Below are positions 1 to 8,527 of a DNA stretch of 64,000 nt, one piece after another. The stretch is from NCBI RefSeq assembly GCF_003173615.1, contig NZ_QGNA01000005.1:124001-188000 (forward strand), written 5' to 3'. Origin of the DNA: Falsiroseomonas bella. GTDB lineage: Bacteria; Pseudomonadota; Alphaproteobacteria; Acetobacterales; Acetobacteraceae. Position 1 is the stretch's first letter, and each line of letters opens with the position of its first letter. Both the position numbers and the translations under genes were made by a program. A model generated the notes under the pieces. That model did no database searches, was not told the origin of the DNA, and saw only the letters and a program-made list of their open reading frames with translations.

Positions 1-785
1 GCGCCGTTGCCTTCCGCCGCGCGCAGCGCCTCGAAGGGCGCGATGGCGGCGATGGCGGCATTCGCGTCCTCCATGTCGCCGCGCTGCAGCGCGCGCAGCA
101 CACGCATCGAGAGATGCGGCGCCACATTGATCACGCCGGAGGTGAAGCCGCGCGCACCAAGTGCGGTCATGGGGGGCGCCCAGGGCTCAGCGAGGCCGCA
201 GATCCAGGCGATGTCGGGCCGCGCCCGCCGCGCCGCGGCCAGGTTCATTAGGTTGGGCGTCGCCCATTTCACGCCGACCACGCCGGGGATGTCGCAGAGT
301 GCGGCGATCGCCTCCGTCCCCGCGCCGTCGTCGCGCAGATACAGCAGCACCGGCAGGCCCTGCGCCGCCTCCGCCACGCGCGCCACATAGGCCGCGACGC
401 CGCGCGGCGCGCGGAAGGGATCGGGCGGCTGGTGGATCATGATGGCGTCGCAGCCATCGGCCTTCGCGGCGCGCGCAAGCTGCGCGGCCTCCGCCACGCT
501 ACGGCCGACGCCGGCGACCACCACGGAGCGGCCGCCCACGATCTGCGGCACCGCGGTCTGCATCCGTCGCGCCTCTTCGAAGGTCAGGCCGTAGAATTCC
601 GAGGTGTTGCCGTTCACCGTCAGCGCCCCGATCCCGGCCGCCGCCGCGCGCGCCACGATGGGCGCAAGGCGGTCCGGCGCCGGACGGTCCTCGGCGTCGA
701 AAGGCGTCACCAGGATGCCGGAGACACCGGACAGCGCCTCGGCAAGGCGCGGCGAGAGGGAGCGGGGGGCTGTCTGGTCTGGCAC
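1..785 (-). CDS. Dihydrodipicolinate synthase (DapA)-family aldolase, C-terminus cut by window edge
   Basis: The reverse strand reads as one open frame of about 261 codons that runs off the left edge. The product looks like a class I (Schiff-base) aldolase of the DHDPS/N-acetylneuraminate lyase family: early [11 protein letters not shown], then [16 protein letters not shown] where the family has its substrate-binding loop, [10 protein letters not shown] holding the probable catalytic Tyr, and [11 protein letters not shown] holding the probable Schiff-base Lys. The start is taken as GTG at 785 because no earlier in-frame ATG was found. It is transcribed away from trpG. The family is broad (DapA, KDG or sugar-acid aldolases and dehydratases), and nothing here fixes the substrate, so a true lysine-pathway role is not claimed. 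Confidence 0.8.
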   Translation of the reverse strand, partial: MPDQTAPRSLSPRLAEALSGVSGILVTPFDAEDRPAPDRLAPIVARAAAAGIGALTVNGNTSEFYGLTFEEARRMQTAVPQIVGGRSVVVAGVGRSVAEAAQLARAAKADGCDAIMIHQPPDPFRAPRGVAAYVARVAEAAQGLPVLLYLRDDGAGTEAIAALCDIPGVVGVKWATPNLMNLAAARRARPDIAWICGLAEPWAPPMTALGARGFTSGVINVAPHLSMRVLRALQRGDMEDANAAIAAIAPFEALRAAEGNG

Positions 786-897
786 CGCCTCACCATGGCA
801 GATGGAAGCCGCGCCGCAAGGCGGGGACGCCAGCCGCAAGCCCCGCCGCAGCGCAACACTTGATCAATCGCCGCGCGCGGCGGAGAGTCCGGCCATC

Positions 898-1497
898 ATG
901 ATCCTGCTGATCGACAACTACGACAGCTTCACCTTCAATCTCTATCACTTCCTCGGCGATCTTGGGGCGGTGGTGGAGGTTCGGCGCAACGACGCCCTCT
1001 CCGTGGAGGAGGCGCTCGCCCTGCAGCCCGAGGCCGTCGTCATCTCGCCCGGCCCCTGCACGCCGAACGAAGCCGGCATCTCCCTGCCGCTGATCGCCGC
1101 CGCGGCGGAACGACGGTTGCCTCTGATGGGCGTCTGCCTCGGCCACCAGGCGATCGGCCAGGCCTTCGGCGGCAAGGTGGTGCGCGCGCCCACGCCGGTG
1201 CATGGCAAGGTCTGGGACGTCATCCACGACGGCACGGACATCTTCGCGGGCCTGCCCTCCCCGTTCCGCGCCACGCGCTACCATTCGCTGGTGGTCGAGG
1301 ACCTGCCGGAGACGCTGATCGCCACGGCCCGCACGGCCGACGGGCTGGTCATGGGCCTCGCCCATCGCGACCTGCCGATCTGGGGCGTGCAGTTCCATCC
1401 CGAGAGCATCGCCTCCGAGCACGGCCACGACATGCTGCGCAACTTCCTGTCGCTCGCGGGCGTGCGCGCGGGCCGGAATGCCCCGGTGCCGGCGTGA
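898..1497 (+). CDS. trpG: Anthranilate synthase glutaminase subunit
   Basis: TrpG (199 aa) is the glutamine amidotransferase subunit that supplies ammonia to TrpE for anthranilate synthesis, the first step of tryptophan biosynthesis. It is a class I GATase: the start [12 protein letters not shown] is typical, the nucleophile is Cys80 in [10 protein letters not shown], and His167/Glu169 lie in QFHPES. The same subunit can serve aminodeoxychorismate synthase (PabA role) in some bacteria. ATG 898 is chosen over longer readings because the family begins exactly there and GGAGAG lies upstream. Its stop overlaps the trpD GTG start, so the two are translationally coupled. trpE is not in the window. 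Confidence 0.95.
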   Translation: MILLIDNYDSFTFNLYHFLGDLGAVVEVRRNDALSVEEALALQPEAVVISPGPCTPNEAGISLPLIAAAAERRLPLMGVCLGHQAIGQAFGGKVVRAPTPVHGKVWDVIHDGTDIFAGLPSPFRATRYHSLVVEDLPETLIATARTADGLVMGLAHRDLPIWGVQFHPESIASEHGHDMLRNFLSLAGVRAGRNAPVPA

Positions 1498-2522
1498 AGC
1501 AGGTCCTGGCACGCCTCGCCGCCGGCGAGCGCCTGGCCGAGAGCGAGGCCGAGGCCGCCTTCGGCATGATCATGGCCGGCGAGGCGACGCCGGCGCAGAT
1601 CGCCGGGCTTCTCATGGCCATGCGCGTGCGCGGCGAGACGGTGGCCGAAATGACGGGCGCCGTGCGCGCCATGCGCGCCCGCATGATCGCCGTGGAGGCA
1701 CCGGCGGACGCGATGGACATCGTCGGAACCGGTGGCGACGCGGCGGGCACGCTCAACATCTCCACCGCCACCGCGCTCGTCGTCGCCGGCTGCGGCGTGA
1801 AGGTGGCGAAGCACGGCAACCGCGCGTTGTCTTCGAAATCCGGGGCGGCGGATGCGCTGACCGCGCTCGGCATCCCCGTGATGGAGACGCCGCTCGACCG
1901 GCTGCCGGCGATCCTCGCGGATGCGGGCATGTGCTTCCTGATGGCGCCGCGCCACCACAGCGCGTTGCGCCACGCGGCCGGCCCGCGGATGGAGCTCGGC
2001 ACGCGCACCATCTTCAACCTGCTCGGGCCGCTGGCGAATCCCGCACGCGTGAAGCGGCAGATGACCGGCGCCTTCAGCCCCGACTGGCTGCGCCCGATGG
2101 CGGAGACGCTGGCCCGCCTCGGGACGGAGCGCGCCTGGCTGGTGCATGGCCAGGGCCTCGACGAGCTGACGCTTGCCGGCCCCTCGCAGGTGGTGGAGCT
2201 CGCCGATGGCAAGTTCCGCGCCTTCGAGGTCACGCCGGAGGAAGCCGGCCTGGCCCGCGCGCCCGCCGAGGCACTGCGCGGCGGCGAGCCGGCGGAGAAC
2301 GCCGCCGCCCTGCAGGCGCTGCTGGAAGGCGCGCCCGGGCCCTATCGCGATTGCGTGCTGCTGAACGCCTCAGCATCGCTCATCGTCGCGGGCAGGGCAG
2401 CCACGCTCCGGGACGGGGTTGCCTTGGCTGCGCGGAGCCTTGATGGGGGCGCCGCGTTGGACGTGCTGCGCAAGCTGCGCGCGGCCGCGGCCCCGCCGCC
2501 GCCCGAGCCCCCGGAATCCTGA
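1494..2522 (+). CDS. trpD: Anthranilate phosphoribosyltransferase
   Basis: TrpD (342 aa) transfers the phosphoribosyl group of PRPP to anthranilate, step two of tryptophan synthesis. The PRPP-binding glycine loop GTGGD is at about residue 77, followed by [12 protein letters not shown], which carries the family's substrate-binding Lys-His-Gly and Ser-Ser residues. The length is normal for the family. The GTG start overlaps the trpG stop by four bases and trpC follows after eight bases, so trpGDC form one transcription unit. The C-terminus ends in a short Pro/Ala-rich tail that looks dispensable. Confidence 0.95.
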   Translation: MKQVLARLAAGERLAESEAEAAFGMIMAGEATPAQIAGLLMAMRVRGETVAEMTGAVRAMRARMIAVEAPADAMDIVGTGGDAAGTLNISTATALVVAGCGVKVAKHGNRALSSKSGAADALTALGIPVMETPLDRLPAILADAGMCFLMAPRHHSALRHAAGPRMELGTRTIFNLLGPLANPARVKRQMTGAFSPDWLRPMAETLARLGTERAWLVHGQGLDELTLAGPSQVVELADGKFRAFEVTPEEAGLARAPAEALRGGEPAENAAALQALLEGAPGPYRDCVLLNASASLIVAGRAATLRDGVALAARSLDGGAALDVLRKLRAAAAPPPPEPPES

Positions 2523-2530
2523 GCACCCGC

Positions 2531-3352
2531 ATGAATGCCCCGACCGACCTGATCTCCGACACGCTCGCCAGAATCCTCGCCGACAAATACGCGGAGGTGC
2601 GGGAGCGCTCGGCCGAGACCCCGCTGGCCGAGATGGAGCGCAAGGCGCGCGATGCCGGCCCGACGCGCGACTTCACCGGCGCGCTCTGCGATGCCGTGGC
2701 GGAGGGCAGGGTCGGCCTGATCGCCGAGATCAAGCGCGCCTCGCCCTCCGGCGGGCTGATCCGCGATCCTTTCGACCCGGCGGAGCTCGCGAAGGCCTAT
2801 GAGGCGGCGGGGGCGGCCTGCCTCTCCGTGCTGACGGACGGCCCCTGGTTCCAGGGCTCCGCCGAGGATCTCGCCGCCGCGCGCGCCGCCTGCAGGCTGC
2901 CCGTCCTGCGCAAGGATTTCATGGTGGATCCCTGGCAGGTCTTCGAGGCGCGCGCGATGGGCGCCGACTGCATCCTGCTGATCCTGGCCGCGCTGTCGGA
3001 CGAGCAGGCGCATGAGCTCGAGGACATCGCCCGCTCGCTCGACATGTCCGTGCTGGCGGAGGTGCATGACCGGCGGGAGCTCGATCGGGCCCTGGGGCTG
3101 GAGACGCGGCTGATCGGCGTGAACAACCGCAACCTGAAGACGCTGGTGACCGACCTCTCCGTGTCGGACGAGCTGGTCCCGCTGATCCCCGCCGACCGCA
3201 TCCCCGTCAGCGAGAGCGGCATCCGCACGCCCGAGGATGTCCGCCGCATCTGCCGCGACGGCGCGCGCTGCCTGCTGGTGGGCGAACACCTGCTGCGCCA
3301 GCCGGACGTGACGGCGGCGGCGAGCGCGCTGATCCACGCGATTCCGGGGTGA
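2531..3352 (+). CDS. trpC: Indole-3-glycerol phosphate synthase
   Basis: TrpC (273 aa) closes the indole ring, converting carboxyphenylaminodeoxyribulose phosphate to indole-3-glycerol phosphate. It is a single-domain TIM barrel with the signature [11 protein letters not shown] (catalytic Lys), [11 protein letters not shown] (second catalytic Lys), [10 protein letters not shown] and SESGI for phosphate binding. It is not fused to TrpF. It follows trpD by eight bases. A GC-rich hairpin between its stop and moaC may end or attenuate the trp part of the transcript. Confidence 0.95.
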   Translation: MNAPTDLISDTLARILADKYAEVRERSAETPLAEMERKARDAGPTRDFTGALCDAVAEGRVGLIAEIKRASPSGGLIRDPFDPAELAKAYEAAGAACLSVLTDGPWFQGSAEDLAAARAACRLPVLRKDFMVDPWQVFEARAMGADCILLILAALSDEQAHELEDIARSLDMSVLAEVHDRRELDRALGLETRLIGVNNRNLKTLVTDLSVSDELVPLIPADRIPVSESGIRTPEDVRRICRDGARCLLVGEHLLRQPDVTAAASALIHAIPG

Positions 3353-3361
3353 GCGCGCTGC

Positions 3362-3385
3362 CCCTCCCCCGTGGACGGGGGAGGG
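3362..3385. repeat. Perfect 10-bp inverted repeat between trpC and moaC
   Basis: The arms CCCTCCCCCG (3362-3371) and CGGGGGAGGG (3376-3385) pair perfectly around a TGGA loop, directly after the trpC stop. There is no T-run on either side, so it is not a classic intrinsic terminator. It may weaken read-through from trp to moa, stabilise the upstream mRNA, or be a dispersed palindromic repeat. The hairpin ends about 14 bases before the moaC ATG, so the moaC ribosome-binding site lies next to it. Confidence 0.6.
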
Positions 3386-3399
3386 CCTATCCTGCCCGC

Positions 3400-3876
3400 A
3401 TGACCGCCAAGCTCACCCATTTCGACGACCAGGGCCGCGCGGCCATGGTGGATGTTTCGCAGAAGCCCGACACCGCCCGCACCGCCGTCGCGCGCGGCCG
3501 CATCACCATGCGGCCGGAGACGCTGGCGCTCATCAACGAGGGCAAGATCGGCAAGGGCGACGTGCTCGGCGTCGCGCGGCTCGCGGGCATCATGGCGGCG
3601 AAGCGGACCTCGGACCTCATCCCGCTCTGCCATCCGCTGATGATCAGCAAGGTCGCCGTGGACCTCACGCCTGCCCCGCCCGACGCCGTCGAGATCGAGG
3701 CACTGATAAAGCTCACCGGCCAGACCGGCGTGGAGATGGAGGCGCTCACCGCCGTCACCGTCGCGGCACTCACCGTCTACGACATGTGCAAGGCGGTGGA
3801 TCGCGGCATGACCATCGAGGCGGTGCGCGTGGTCCACAAATCGGGCGGCAAGTCCGGCACCTGGGACGCCGCCTGA
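3400..3876 (+). CDS. moaC: Cyclic pyranopterin monophosphate synthase
   Basis: MoaC (158 aa) works with MoaA to make cyclic pyranopterin monophosphate, the first intermediate of molybdenum cofactor synthesis. It shows the family hallmarks MVDVSQK near residue 12, [13 protein letters not shown], and [20 protein letters not shown] followed by KAVDRGM, which together form the active site. The start ATG 3400 is chosen because [12 protein letters not shown] matches the family start; the longer reading runs through the upstream hairpin. moeA starts one base after its stop, so the two Moco genes are coupled and probably share the trp transcript. Confidence 0.95.
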   Translation: MTAKLTHFDDQGRAAMVDVSQKPDTARTAVARGRITMRPETLALINEGKIGKGDVLGVARLAGIMAAKRTSDLIPLCHPLMISKVAVDLTPAPPDAVEIEALIKLTGQTGVEMEALTAVTVAALTVYDMCKAVDRGMTIEAVRVVHKSGGKSGTWDAA

Positions 3877-3877
3877 C

Positions 3878-5083
3878 ATGCTCGCGCTGGAAGAGGCCCG
3901 CACCCGCATCCTGGCCGCGCTGGAGCCGACGCCGGCCGAGACCGTCGCGCTGGCGGAGGGGTGGGGTCGCGTGCTGGCGCGGCCGGTCCTGGCGCGCCTG
4001 ACGCAGCCGCCAGCCGATGTCTCGGCGATGGATGGCTACGCGCTGCGCGCGGCTGATGGCGTGGCGGGCGCGCGCCTCGCCGTGATCGGCAGTTCTCCGG
4101 CGGGGCATCCCTTCGCGGGCGAGGTCGGGACGGGCCAGGCCGTGCGCATCTTCACCGGCGGCTTCGTGCCGCCGGGCGCCGACGCCATCTTGGTGCAGGA
4201 GGATGCCGAGGAAGCCGACGGCATCGTGACGGTGAAGGAGGCGGTGCAACCGGGCCGCTGGATCCGCCGCCGGGGCCTCGACTTCGCCGCCGGCGAGACG
4301 CTGCTGCCCGCAGGCCGCCGCCTCACGGCGCGCGATGTCGGCCTTGCCGCGGCCGGCAACAATCCCTGGCTGACGGTGCATCGCCGCCCGCGCATCGGCA
4401 TCCTGGCCACCGGCGACGAGATCGCCCTGCCCGGCGACCCTATCCCCGCTGGCGGTATCGTCTCCTCCAACGCCCATGCGCTGGCCGCGCTGGTGCGCGC
4501 CGGGGGAGGCGAGCCGATCATCCTGCCGATCGCGCCGGACGACCGCGACGCCATCGCAGCCGCCGCCGGCGCCGCACGGGCCTGCGACATGCTGGTGACC
4601 TCGGGCGGTGCCAGCGTCGGCGAGCACGACCTCGTGCAGAAGGCGCTGGGGCCGGAAGGCTTCGCGCTGGATTTCTGGAAGATCGCGATGCGGCCGGGCA
4701 AGCCGCTCATCTGGGGAAGGCTGGGCCGCACGCCGGTGCTGGGCCTGCCGGGCAACCCGGTTTCCGCCATGGTCTGCGCGGTGCAGTTCCTGGTGCCGGC
4801 GCTCGCCGTGCTCTCCGGCCTGCCGGCCGCGCCGCCCGCGACCATGCTGGTGCGCACCGGTGCGCCGCTGGCGGCCAACGACAAGCGCTTCGACCACCTT
4901 CGCGCCAGCCTTTCGACCGACCGGGACGGCCACCCGGTGGCCACCCCCTACCCCGTTCAGGACAGTTCCATGCTGGCCACGCTGGCCCGCGCCGAGGCGC
5001 TGATCCTGCGCGCGCCCCATGCCCCGGCGCTGCCGGAGGGTGCGGAGGTGGAAGCGATCCCGCTCGGGCAGTTCGGCATCTGA
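3878..5083 (+). CDS. moeA: Molybdopterin molybdenumtransferase
   Basis: MoeA (401 aa) inserts molybdate into adenylylated molybdopterin. Domain order is the usual MoeA N-terminal region (VSAMDGYALRA), a domain with FTGGFVPPGADAILVQED, the MoCF-like domain (GILATGDEI, VTSGGASVGEHD, RPGKPL, LPGNPVSAMV) and a C-terminal beta domain. Length is standard. It is the last gene of the trp-moa run; lexA, 133 bases downstream, has its own promoter and SOS box. No mogA is nearby. Confidence 0.95.
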   Translation: MLALEEARTRILAALEPTPAETVALAEGWGRVLARPVLARLTQPPADVSAMDGYALRAADGVAGARLAVIGSSPAGHPFAGEVGTGQAVRIFTGGFVPPGADAILVQEDAEEADGIVTVKEAVQPGRWIRRRGLDFAAGETLLPAGRRLTARDVGLAAAGNNPWLTVHRRPRIGILATGDEIALPGDPIPAGGIVSSNAHALAALVRAGGGEPIILPIAPDDRDAIAAAAGAARACDMLVTSGGASVGEHDLVQKALGPEGFALDFWKIAMRPGKPLIWGRLGRTPVLGLPGNPVSAMVCAVQFLVPALAVLSGLPAAPPATMLVRTGAPLAANDKRFDHLRASLSTDRDGHPVATPYPVQDSSMLATLARAEALILRAPHAPALPEGAEVEAIPLGQFGI

Positions 5084-5115
5084 TCCGATTTTGCACGAAG
5101 GCCTGTGGAAAAGGT

Positions 5116-5145
5116 TTGACGCGACGCGGAGAACCTACCTAGAAC
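5116..5145 (+). promoter_or_regulatory. lexA promoter with alphaproteobacterial SOS box
   Basis: Positions 5131-5145 read GAAC-N7-GAAC, the complement of the direct repeat GTTC-N7-GTTC bound by alphaproteobacterial LexA. A -35-like TTGACG (5116-5121) lies 17 bases before CTAGAA (5139-5144), so the box would cover the -10 and block polymerase. The lexA ATG is 72 bases downstream. The box match is exact; the promoter hexamers are an inference. It implies autoregulation of lexA. Confidence 0.85.
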
Positions 5146-5216
5146 ACGCGCAGTGATTCCCCGTTTGTTCGCCGGCTGGAGCCAAGGGGGCGCCGCGGCG
5201 GCGGGAAGGAGGGCGC

Positions 5217-5945
5217 ATGCTCACCCGGAAGCAGCACGAGTTGCTGATGTTCATCGACCGGCACCTGCGTGACACCGGCTTCTCCCCCTCCTTCGAGGAA
5301 ATGAAGGAGGCGCTGCGCCTCAAGTCCAAGTCGGGCATCCACCGCCTGATCACCGCGCTGGAGGAGCGCGGCTTCCTCCGCCGTCGCGCCCACCGCGCCC
5401 GCGCGCTGGAGGTGATCCGCCTGCCGGAGAACCTGGCGCCGCGGGGCGCCATTGCGGCCCCCACGGCCGCGCCCCCGCCGCCGCCCGGCTTTGCGCCCAA
5501 CGTCATCCGCGGCAATTTCGCAGCGAACCTGCCCGGCGTGCCCAGGGCCGCGAACGAGGCGCCGGCGGTGCACCTGCCGCTCTATGGCCGGATCGCCGCC
5601 GGCCTTCCGATCGAGGCGCTGCGCGATTCCGGCGCCAGCGTGGAGGTGCCGGCCGCGATGCTGGCCAGCGGCGACCACTATGCGCTGGAGGTCGCCGGCG
5701 ATTCCATGATCGAGGCCGGCATCCTGGATGGCGACACCGTGATCATCCGTCGCGGCGACACGGCCGAGAACGGCTCGATCGTGGTGGCGCTGGTGGATGA
5801 GCAGGAAGTCACGCTGAAGCGCCTGCGCCGGCGGGGCAATTCGGTGGCGCTGGAACCCGCCAACCGTGCCTACGAAACCCGTATCTTCGGCCCCGACCGG
5901 GTGCGGGTGCAGGGCCGCCTGATCGGCCTGATGCGGCGCTACTGA
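5217..5945 (+). CDS. lexA: LexA repressor of the SOS response
   Basis: LexA (242 aa) represses DNA-damage genes and cleaves itself when RecA is activated. Residues 1-70 form the winged-helix DNA-binding domain ([13 protein letters not shown] at the start). A Pro/Ala-rich linker (about 71-115) leads to the peptidase S24 domain with the scissile Ala128-Gly129 bond in GRIAAGLP, catalytic Ser163 in GDSMIEAG and Lys201 in VTLKRL. Its length is typical of the long-linker alphaproteobacterial form. ATG 5217 has a strong GGAAGGAGG site upstream. It sits between moeA and a convergent small ORF. Confidence 0.97.
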   Translation: MLTRKQHELLMFIDRHLRDTGFSPSFEEMKEALRLKSKSGIHRLITALEERGFLRRRAHRARALEVIRLPENLAPRGAIAAPTAAPPPPPGFAPNVIRGNFAANLPGVPRAANEAPAVHLPLYGRIAAGLPIEALRDSGASVEVPAAMLASGDHYALEVAGDSMIEAGILDGDTVIIRRGDTAENGSIVVALVDEQEVTLKRLRRRGNSVALEPANRAYETRIFGPDRVRVQGRLIGLMRRY

Positions 5946-5990
5946 AAGGCCGCTGCCGGGCTGCTGGCGCGGGCCGCCCGGGATTGCGCC

Positions 5991-6134
5991 TCAATACGGA
6001 TCCCATTCCGCCAGCGCGCGCGCCTCGCGCCAGGAGCGCAGCCGCCGCAGCAGCAGCGTCGCCGTGATGCCGAGCAATCCGCCCGTCGCCAGCCAGGCGG
6101 CGGGGATCATCGAGGTTGTCAGGCCGGTTCCCAT
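5991..6134 (-). CDS. Small single-pass membrane protein, 47 aa, unknown
   Basis: A 47-residue reading frame begins ATG at 6134 with GGGAGG six bases upstream. One hydrophobic segment (about residues 6-28, running into LLGITATLLL) is followed by a very basic stretch RRLRSWREAR and the end EWDPY. That order suggests one membrane helix with a positively charged cytoplasmic tail. It follows comEC in the same direction after 75 bases and is convergent with lexA. No family is recognised; the good ribosome-binding site and coherent topology are the support. It may be a conserved small protein linked to comEC or simply a short unannotated ORF. Confidence 0.6.
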   Translation of the reverse strand: MGTGLTTSMIPAAWLATGGLLGITATLLLRRLRSWREARALAEWDPY

Positions 6135-6209
6135 GTGTGCCTCCCTGTCCTGGGATGGCTCATCTGACGCCGTCCGTGTGAAGAAAGGGTTACCGGCGCG
6201 GCCCGCGCC

Positions 6210-8393
6210 TCATGCGCCGTGGTCGCGCGGCGCCACCGGCTGCTGATCGGGCCGACCCGGCAGCGGCGGTGGCGGAACCCAGGGCCGCTCGCCGCGCCAT
6301 GCACGTTCCGAGACCGCGGTCAGGCCGTCCGGGGACAGGCGCACCGCCTGCGATCCCTCGCGCCAGACCGTGAAGCGGTCGATCACCGCGCTGCCGGGGC
6401 AGCGGCGCCGGATCGGCTCGGTCGAGACCAGCAGCGCCGCATGGCCGCAGGCCTCCGCCAGCACGGCGGGGTCGGGCGGCGCGCCGCCACGGGCACCGCG
6501 CGCAGGGGGCGCGGTGCGGAACAGCACGATCTCCGGCCCATCGGGCCGCGGGCGGAAGCGGCAGGCGGCGGGCGTGCAGGCGATGGCGCCGCCGGCCGCC
6601 TCGCCGGAGGCCGGCAGCGCCAGTCCGGTCTCCGCCCCCATCTGCCGCAGCACCGCATTGCGCGCGAAGGCGCTGGCGCCCGGCTGCGTGTGCAGGAACA
6701 CGCCGCCCTCCGTGCGCAGCGCGATCACCCGGGCATCGCCCGTCACCAGCATCACCGGCGGCGGCACCTGCAGCGAGGCCACCACCGCCCCCAGCATGAT
6801 CGGCACCCCCACCAGCCCCAGCGCCCCGCGCCACAGGCAGAGCCAGCAGAAGCCGAGGCTCATCACCGCCAGCGCGCCGCCCGGCAGCGGCGGCAGCACC
6901 GGCGCGGCCTCCGGCCACGCGGCCACCCAGGCCGCCACCGCCAGGATCGCCGCCACCCCCTGCCCCATGGCCCAGAGCGCCGGCGCCTCCAGCCCGAAGG
7001 GCATCAGCAGCAGCGCGACCATCCCCGCCGGCATCACCAGGATCGAGGTTAGCGGCACCGCCAGCGCATTCGCCGCCACGCCATAGATCTGCAGCCGGCC
7101 GAAATGGTGCAGGCCGAACGGTGTCGTCGCGGCGCCGGCCAGCACCGAGGTCAGCACCAGCCCGAAGGCCGCCAGCGCCAGCTTGCGCCGCCAGCCGCGC
7201 GCCGCCGGCAGCCGCCCGCGCAACGCCTCCCACCCTGCCGCCAGCGCCAGCACCGCCGCGAAGGACATCTGGAAGGAGGGGCCGAGCACCTGCACCGGGG
7301 AGACGAGCAGCACCGCCGCGGCGGCCAGCGCCAGGGTGCGCACCGTCAGCGCCCGCCGCCCCGTCAGGATGCCGAGCGTGACCAGCGCCGCCATCACCAG
7401 GCAGCGCTGCATCGGCACCTGCGCGCCCGTCAGCAGCGTGTAGCCAAGCCCGGCCAGCAGCGCGCCCATGGCCGCCACCGCCTTGCCGTTCACCCTCAGC
7501 GCCAGCCACGGCACCAGCGCGACCAGCAGCCGGAGCACGCCGAACACCGATCCCATGACGATCGTCATGTGCAGCCCGGAGACGGAGAGCAGATGCGCCA
7601 GGCCCGAGTCGCGCATCGCCACGATCTCCGCCTGAGGGATCGCGGCCTGGGACCCCGTCAGCAGTGCCGCCGCCACCGCCCCTTCCGGGCCGCGGATGAC
7701 CGCCTCGACCCTGGCTTCCAGCTGCGCGCGCAGCCGCGCGAAGGCCGGCAGTTCCCCCACCCCGCGCGTCACCTCCACCGGCCCGAGCGCCGTGCCCGAT
7801 CCGCCGAGGCCCGAGAAATACGCCGCGCGCGCGAAGTCCCAGCCGCCCGGCACCACAGGCCCGCCCGGCTCCCGCAGGATCGCGCGCACGGCGAGCCGGT
7901 CGCCCGGCAGCGGCCGCGCCGGCTCGCTCTCCCGCAGGCGAATGCGGATGTCGCGCGGCAGCGGCTCGCCGCCGGCGCTGCGCGCGCGGCGCAGCGTCAC
8001 GCGCTGGCCTTCCGGCAGCGCCTCGACCTCGGCCACCTCCCCCGCGATCTGCACCGCCCAGCGCGGCAGTTCGAGCGGCGGCGGCAGCCGCGCGGCGTGC
8101 CAGCCCGCGATGCCGAAGCCGAGGCAGCCGGCGGCGACCAGCGCCAGCACCCAGCCGGAGAGCGGCGCCCGGCGGGAGACGAGGATAGCCAGGCCGATCA
8201 GCGGCGCGGCCAGCAGCAGCGCGCCCGGCCCGGGCTCGGTCGGCTGCTGGAAATAGAGCAGCACGCCTGCGCCGAGCGCCACCGCCAGCCAGGGTCCGAA
8301 GCGGCCATGCTGGCGGGCGAGCAGCCCCGCCGCGCCGGCGCGCAGCCGCGCCAGGACGTCCGGCCGCTCCGTCGCGCCGATGGCCACGCTCAC
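6210..8393 (-). CDS. comEC: ComEC/Rec2-family DNA-uptake channel
   Basis: About 727 aa. It is a polytopic inner-membrane protein of the ComEC/Rec2 family, the channel that carries single-stranded DNA into the cytoplasm during natural transformation. An N-terminal hydrophobic/beta region of the DUF4131 type is followed by the Competence domain with GLAHLLSVSGLHMTIVMG and LAGLGYTLLTGAQVPMQR and roughly ten membrane segments. The C-terminus lacks a clear metallo-beta-lactamase HxHxDH motif, as is common in alphaproteobacteria. The start is uncertain: GTG 8393 is chosen because the longer TTG reading (8510) leaves only 17 bases before gltX for two promoters. Other competence genes are not in view. 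Confidence 0.85.
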   Translation of the reverse strand: MSVAIGATERPDVLARLRAGAAGLLARQHGRFGPWLAVALGAGVLLYFQQPTEPGPGALLLAAPLIGLAILVSRRAPLSGWVLALVAAGCLGFGIAGWHAARLPPPLELPRWAVQIAGEVAEVEALPEGQRVTLRRARSAGGEPLPRDIRIRLRESEPARPLPGDRLAVRAILREPGGPVVPGGWDFARAAYFSGLGGSGTALGPVEVTRGVGELPAFARLRAQLEARVEAVIRGPEGAVAAALLTGSQAAIPQAEIVAMRDSGLAHLLSVSGLHMTIVMGSVFGVLRLLVALVPWLALRVNGKAVAAMGALLAGLGYTLLTGAQVPMQRCLVMAALVTLGILTGRRALTVRTLALAAAAVLLVSPVQVLGPSFQMSFAAVLALAAGWEALRGRLPAARGWRRKLALAAFGLVLTSVLAGAATTPFGLHHFGRLQIYGVAANALAVPLTSILVMPAGMVALLLMPFGLEAPALWAMGQGVAAILAVAAWVAAWPEAAPVLPPLPGGALAVMSLGFCWLCLWRGALGLVGVPIMLGAVVASLQVPPPVMLVTGDARVIALRTEGGVFLHTQPGASAFARNAVLRQMGAETGLALPASGEAAGGAIACTPAACRFRPRPDGPEIVLFRTAPPARGARGGAPPDPAVLAEACGHAALLVSTEPIRRRCPGSAVIDRFTVWREGSQAVRLSPDGLTAVSERAWRGERPWVPPPPLPGRPDQQPVAPRDHGA

Positions 8394-8527
8394 GCGCGCG
8401 AAAGTCGTCCTTGTCGAACCGATATGCAACCATTTGATGAGATGGAAGCGGTCCCGCCGCCTCGGCGGTTCTGCCGCGGCCGAAGCTGGTCTAGGAACGG
8501 CGCAGCCCAAAACCTCCCGGGACGCCC

